The notes under the pieces are model-generated. The model saw only the letters and a program-made list of their open reading frames with translations. It made no database searches and was not told where the DNA came from. This document shows positions 58,550 to 64,000 of a DNA stretch of 64,000 bases, piece after piece; within the stretch, counting starts at the first letter, position 1, and each line of letters opens with the position of its first letter. The position numbers and the translations under genes were made by a program. Source of the DNA: Apium graveolens (Eukaryota; Streptophyta; Magnoliopsida; Apiales; Apiaceae). The stretch is taken from positions 239,848,415 to 239,912,414 of the forward strand of contig NC_133656.1 of NCBI RefSeq assembly GCF_009905375.1. The letters are read 5' to 3'.

Positions 58550-61500
58550 TCAAACTCGACTTTGCATTCCGAGCTTATTTTTCATTTCGTAAAACACATC
58601 CGGCTTCAATGGTTTTGTGAAAATATCCGCTAAATTTTCTTCAGTCCTGCAGTGCACCAACTCCACAATTTTCTCATTCACTTGTTCGCGAAGACAATGA
58701 TACTTAATATTGATGTGCTTGCTGCGACTGTGTGACACTGGATTTTTCAAGAGAGAAATAGCGGATTTATTATCCACATAAATTTGAACCGGACCTTCCT
58801 TCGCAATATTTAACTCGCCCAATATGTAGCCTAGCCACATAGCCTGACATGCGCATGCTGCTGCTGCCATGTACTCCGCCTCATATGTTGAGAGGGCAAC
58901 TGTCTGCTGCTTTTTTGATGACCACGAAAATATTGCTGAACCAATATGAAAAACATAGCCTGAAGTGCTTTTCCCGTCATCCAAGTCACCGCCATAGTCA
59001 CTGTCTGAGTAGCCAACTAATTTTGAATTTTGAGAATGCGTGTAAAACAGACCTTGATCAAGTGTACCTTTTATGTACCTCAAAATCCTTTTAGCTGTCA
59101 TGAAGTGATCTTGTTTCGGCTTTTCCATGTACCTACTGACCAATCCAACTGCATACATTATATCTGGACGAGTAAAAGTTAGGTACCTCAGACTTCCAAC
59201 CAAACTTTTGAACAACGTCGGATTTACCGAATCCCTTGTTGAATCAACTCTGAGCTTTATGCTCGGTTCTGCTGGCGTGCTTACTGGCTTGCATTCCTCC
59301 ATTTTGAACTTCTTTAAAATTTGCTCCGCATATTTTTTCTGAGACATAAAAATCCCATCTTTCTTTTGCTTCACCTCGACTCCAAGAAAGTATGACATTT
59401 GACCAATATCTGTCATCTCAAATTCGTTAGTCATAACTTTCTTAAAATCATCAAACATACCAGGGTTGTTTCCTATAAAGATCATGTCATCCACGTACAA
59501 GCACACGATCATAATATCTCCCCCTGAATTTGTCTTTGTATAGAGGGCATGCTCGTATGGACTCTTCACGAAACCATTTTTCTGAAAATATTCATCAACC
59601 CTTGTATTTCATGCTCGCGGAGCTTGCTTCAAACCATATAATGCTTTTTTCAGCCGATAGACTTTATCTTCCTTGCCTTTATGAACATATCCGGGAGGCT
59701 GCTCAATATAGACTTCTTCTTCAAGATAACCATTCAGAAATGCCGACTTCACGTCCATCTGAAAAATCTTCCATTGATTTTGAGCGGCAATTGCTGTAAG
59801 AAGTCTGATGGTGTCAACTCGTGCAACTGGAGCAAACACCTCATCATAGTCAATGCCATATCGCTGCTTGTAGCCTTTAGCCACTAGCCTCGCCTTGTGC
59901 TTTTCCACTTCACCATCCTGATTTGTCTTTGTCTTGTAGACCCACTTGACGCCAATTGCTTTATATCCTTCTGGAAGATCTGTGAGCTCCCATGTATCAT
60001 TTTTCTTGATTGCGCCAATTTCCTCATCCATGGCTTTGTTCCATTTGCTTTCTTCAGAAGCTTCCTCAAATGTAACTGGGTCACATTCAGCCATTAACAA
60101 AATAAGGAATAATCAAACGTTGTTTGTACCGGACTTGTAGCTTCGTAGATATTATCCAGACTCCGTATCTTTCGTGGTGCTCCCCCTGAACTGCTGCTTC
60201 CTCCCATGGATGGCGTTGATCCAAAAGTTTGTTGATTTGGACTTGGTGGAGGAGTTTGATCATCGTCTCCGTCATCTTCAATGTTCCGGTTATCACCGTC
60301 ATCGTCATCACCATTGAAAAATAAACCAGCAACTTTTCTTTCATCCTCGCTCCATCTCCAGTAATCTGATTCATCGAACTCAACATCTCGAGAAATGATT
60401 AATTTTTCGTTAGGGGATTGTAGAGTCTGTACGCCTTGCTTCTTTTGTCATATCCGGTAAAGATGCATTTCTCGCCTTTATCATCCAGCTTCTTCCTTTT
60501 CTGATCGGGAACGTGGGCATAAGCAATACACCCAAAAATTCTGAGATGTCCAACTGATGGTTTGCTCCCGCTCCATGCTTCATTTGGAGTTTTATTTCTG
60601 ACACTTTTTGTTGGACATCGATTCAACAAATAAACTGCACATAGAACGGCTTCGGCCCAAAAAGTTCTCGGTATGTGCTTTGCTTTCACCATGCTCCTTG
60701 CCATGTCAAGAATAGTGCGATTCTTTCTTTCTGCAACGCCATTTTGTTGAGGAGTATAGGCCGTTGTCAACTGATGATTGATTCCATGTATTTTACAAAA
60801 GCTTCTGAACAGATTAGAAGTATACTCGCCTCCTCTATCTGATCTGAGTACCTTTAAATAATGACCACTTTGCTTTTCTGCCAGTGCTTTGAACTCCTTG
60901 AATTTATCAAGAGCTTCTGACTTTTCTTTGATGATATAAACCCAACTTTTCCTGCTAAAATCATCGATAAATGTTAGGTAATATCTATTACCTCCAAGTG
61001 ATGAGATATCAAATGGACCAGCAATATCTGTGTGAACAATATCCAATGGCCTCCTGGCTCTCCATGATTTTCCAACGGGAAAACTTTGTCGATGTTGTTT
61101 TCCCTTTACACATGCTTCACACAAATTTTCTGGTTCATTGATTTCTGGCAAACCGTCCACCATTTTTGTTTTTGACAATAATTTCAGGCCAGAAAATCCA
61201 AGATGACCATATCTCAAATGCCACAACCACGAGTCATTTTTAATGACCGACTTTAAGCACTTCTGCATATTCGTTTGCATATCAAGCGTAAACAATCGAT
61301 TCTTTGACATCTCCACATTTGCAATCAATTCCTCAGCTTGATTTCTGATGATGAGGGAATTGTCCTGCATCTATATATTATATCCTTTCTCCACAAGTTG
61401 GCCAAGACTGATAATATTATTTTTCAATGCAGGAATATAATAAACATCATTTATATATTTCTTTTCACCTTTCTTTGACATGATCGTGACCATACCTTTT

Positions 61501-62646
61501 CCTTTCACCGGAATCTTTGACGAGTCACCAAAAGTAACTTCTCCGCTGATGGTGTCGTCAATCTCCGTGAATAATTCCTTGTGACCAGTCATGTGATTAC
61601 TGGCCCCTGAGTCAAGATACCAAACATTCTTCTTGCTTTCCTCGTCTTCTTTGTAAGTGAGGAACATAGCAGTGCCAACATCTTTGTCTTCTTTTGCTGC
61701 TGCAAAATGGCTTCTTTCTTCCACCTTTGGTGCTCTACACTCATAACTGAAATGACCATATTTATTACAGTTATAGCACTGATATTGAGACTTATCACCT
61801 CGTTGTTGATATCCGCCTCGTCCTCGGCCTCTAAAATTTTGACTACGACCAGATGGATGATACCTTTCAGATGTCTGGCCTCTATTGAAAGACTGCCTTC
61901 CTCGTCCTCGTCCACCACGGTAGCCACCTCTAAAGCCACCTTTACCACGTGCATAACTGCTACTGCCAGAACTGTCACCAATGGACACCTTACTTTGCAA
62001 CGCCTTTTCCAAATGGCTTACATCATCATACTGGTTCATTCGCTGCTCGTGGGCTTGAAGAGAACCTACGAGCTCATCAATAGAAATCGTGGACAAGTCT
62101 TTTGATTCTTCGATAGAAGTAACAACATAATCAAATTTTCTTGTTAATGAACGGAGCAACTTTTCTATGACCCGAACATCGTCGAGACTTTCACCATTTC
62201 TTTTCATCTCATTTGCCACCGTTTTTAAACGCGTAACAAATTCACCAATATTTTCAGAACTCTTCATCTTCAAATTTTCGAACTCCCCACGTAGTACTTG
62301 GAGACGAACCTTTTTGACTTTCTCGACACCCTGGAATGATTTCTGCAGAATCTCCCACGCGTCTTTCGCCGTTTTTGCATTTGAAAATTTTTTCAAAGGT
62401 TGATTCGTCAACTCCTTGAATAATTGTATATAACGCCTTTTTATCTTTTTTTCCGGTCTCTTTCAAAATCATCTTCTCAGCATTTGACAGGGCTGCTTCA
62501 GCGGCTGCATCTGTGGGCTCGTCATACCCGCTTTCGACAATATCCCAATTATCATAAGAACCGAGTAATACCTTCATTTGAATACTCCAGTTCCCGTAAT
62601 TTATACTCGTCAATTTTGGAATATTTGGTTGCACCATCGTCGCCAT
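58550..62646 (-). pseudogene. Copia gag-pol of the second element, broken by frameshifts and stops
   Basis: ATG at 62646 starts gag (TSINYGNWSIQMKVLLGS). A shift in an A-run near 62400 moves the frame to 62411-61371, which holds the zinc knuckle CYNCNKYGHFSYEC and protease WYLDSGASNHMTG. TAG at 61371-61373 interrupts, and the same frame continues with the integrase ([25 protein letters not shown]-like [13 protein letters not shown]). Shifts near 60400 and 60105 follow. RT reads [20 protein letters not shown], then TGA at 59609-59611 replaces the tryptophan after QAPRA, then CLYVDDMIFIGN. RNase H ends with SKHINIKYHCLREQ and NLADIFTKPL. The stop is at 58550. Catalytic motifs are preserved despite the breaks. 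Confidence 0.9.
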
Positions 62647-62680
62647 TTTTCACGAACGGAACCTTAGCTCTGATACCACT

Positions 62681-63286
62681 TGTTGGAAACGTGTATGGGC
62701 TTTTACACCTAAACTTTGATAATATTAAAGTACAAATACAATAACACTACACTTTTATTTTGATGAATAATAAAAGTACAACACATAAAGGCTACAACCT
62801 TGTTTCTTTTCTTACAACAAAAAGCTTCTGCTTTTTTTTCTTTTGTTTTTCCTCTCTCGGTGTGTGTTGTTGTTTTACTAATACTGGTAGAACTGCTATT
62901 TATAGGCTCTAAAATGCTTATGTCATCGCTTACATATGTTGCTATATGTTTTCCCATGCAGCCTACCAAAAACAACTGTCACCTTTCAAGCTGTTCTTAT
63001 TTTTCTGCAGTGCCCACCTTAATTTCAGGAGTTACTATTTCTTTCTTTGACCAAGCCTTCTGGATAACATCTTCTTGAGGTTAATAGCCTACCTTATTTT
63101 TTGGACATGATTTCAAGACCTGTAGCTTGTTATTATTGACCATGAAAAACTGCTGTATTTTCTTCTTTTCTCATGCACAACCATCTTTTATTTCTCCCAT
63201 GTACAGCTGCCATTTTTCTAACTTATAATTTTCAACTGCTTTGTTTTATTCATTTAATATCCTGATGGAGAGTTTGATTTTTAACA
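62681..63286 (-). repeat. 5' LTR (right) of the second Copia element
   Basis: 606 bp; the primer-binding site lies just inside it on the minus strand. Confidence 0.94.
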
Positions 63287-63423
63287 AGATGTAGAGAAGT
63301 TGGAATTAAGAAATTCAAATACTTCTCCAACAGAAGCATCCCCTCTGCTGGGAAGACAAATGCACGTACAAAAGAGTCTAAACTGAGTCGAGTCACATCC
63401 CAAATGATACAAGAAACAAATGT

Positions 63424-64000
63424 TTACTCCTTTAATGAAGTGATCAATCGCATAGGCTTACCAAGTGGACAAGTTTGGTTGTCTGTATAAATGGACTTCA
63501 TTCCTCGAAGCCAAACCATATTTGGTGTGTATGTAAAAAGATTTGACAATTGAAAGGCATCTTCACCGAGAAGACACTTGAACGTTTTTGTTTTGTGATT
63601 ATAGCAGCGGATCTTATGATTTTCAAAGAATACAATCTCCTCACCGTACTTGAAACCTTGTTGCAGGTACTGAAACCGTTCAAATTATTCAAAGGGGCCA
63701 ACCTGATGCGTCTTAATCCAAGCATCACATCCCGTTTCCTCGTCCAAACAATACACATCGAGCTTACCAGTTGCAGATGGTCGATATGCCAACAAAGCAA
63801 GAAGATCTCTCATTCTATATTCACGACTTTGTGCATCAGGGATAAACTCGGGCAACCACTTGAACTTGTTACTCGTAGCATCAAACTTGAGCGCAATCAA
63901 AGATTTAACAAAGTTTTTCTTAACGGATGGATATGTTCCATAGAAACAAGTCGTCCCAAATGTCAAAAGCTTGATCTCATCGTCTGAGTACGTAGAATAT
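63424..64000 (-). pseudogene. F-box-associated domain gene, partial, with an in-frame stop
   Basis: The minus-strand frame is open from the window edge (YSTYSDDEIKLLTFGTTCFY) through SLIALKFDATSNKFKWLPEF and LDVYCLDEETGCDAW to TAA at 63685-63687. The same frame continues with family-like sequence (RFQYLQQGFKYGEEIVFFEN, IRCYNHKTKTFKCL, LFTYTPNMVWLRGMKS) to TAA at 63424. The pattern is the C-terminal F-box-associated domain of plant F-box proteins. The N-terminal F-box lies beyond the window. The internal stop removes the last 87 codons; it is a pseudogene or a shortened protein. It abuts the broken end of the MAX1 fragment. Confidence 0.75.

Larger units (their letters stand above)
57937..63286 (-). 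mobile_element. Young Copia LTR retrotransposon (5.35 kb) in the MAX1 fragment
   Basis: Two 606-bp LTRs (57937-58542 and 62681-63286) differ at about six positions by eye, roughly 1%. The perfect 5-bp target duplication agatg lies at 57932-57936 and 63287-63291. Transcription runs on the minus strand: the primer-binding site tggtatcagagc lies next to the right LTR (62667-62678) and the polypurine tract (gagggggag) next to the left LTR. Coding order gag, protease, integrase, RT, RNase H marks Copia, probably the Tork group. Confidence 0.96.
57132..63350 (+). pseudogene. 5' fragment of a MAX1-like cytochrome P450 (CYP711A), interrupted by a Copia element
   Basis: Exon 1 (57132-57367) encodes a membrane anchor and the P450 proline-rich hinge ([38 protein letters not shown]). 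Exon 2 starts at 57896 (FHMGRQPLIIIAD) and is cut at 57936 by the Copia. After the element, 63292-63350 encodes REVGIKKFK and NRSIPS but in a different frame: about ten bases that should lie between IAD and the cysteine before REV are missing. Homology ends near 63350, and the rest of the P450, including the heme-binding cysteine region, is absent. MAX1 proteins oxidise carlactone in strigolactone synthesis. This copy cannot do so; a working paralogue elsewhere is likely. Confidence 0.88.

Overview
This window is nuclear DNA from a flowering plant, most likely a eudicot. The protein-coding genes are spliced with GT-AG introns, intergenic DNA is very AT-rich, and all mobile elements are plant families (Copia and chromodomain Gypsy retrotransposons, Stowaway, pogo/Emigrant-like, hAT and Mutator MITEs, tRNA-derived SINEs). 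The species cannot be named from the sequence alone.

Layout. Positions 1-2052 are the edge of a regular 175-bp satellite array in which two monomer types alternate; a Stowaway MITE sits inside one monomer. From 3.5 to 5.6 kb lie inverted remnants of SIRE-like Copia elements. From 5.7 to 10.9 kb lies a second, broken copy of part of a MYB-CC (PHR1-like) gene, interrupted by a 4.8-kb Copia element with 311-bp LTRs. From 11 to 15.5 kb is gene-free DNA with a Mutator-type MITE, a SINE, an hAT-type MITE and two Stowaway MITEs.

The gene-rich part runs from 15.6 to 40.5 kb. It holds an intron-less LRR receptor-like protein (949 aa), the parent MYB-CC gene (minus strand, six exons, with an in-frame stop in exon 3), a pogo-like transposon that encodes only a DNA-binding protein, COG1 of the Golgi tethering complex (six exons, 1057 aa), a small conserved membrane protein (six exons, 135 aa) and cytosolic pyruvate kinase (three exons, 524 aa). 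A decayed partial duplicate of pyruvate kinase follows at 42 kb.

The right part (45-64 kb) is a gene graveyard. An F-box gene is split by a 5.65-kb chromodomain Gypsy element whose two LTRs look identical. A second F-box gene carries several frameshifts and a duplicated F-box. An NST1-like gene has lost its middle and both ends. The first exons of a MAX1-like cytochrome P450 (CYP711A, strigolactone pathway) are interrupted by a Copia element with 606-bp LTRs about 1% apart. A third F-box-associated fragment runs off the right edge.

The host genes do not form an operon or a shared pathway; they are independent housekeeping and receptor genes. What unites the window is repeated transposon activity: insertions into exons, into promoters within about 250 bp of start codons, and into earlier insertions. 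I saw no tRNA or rRNA gene, no CRISPR array and nothing prokaryotic or organellar.
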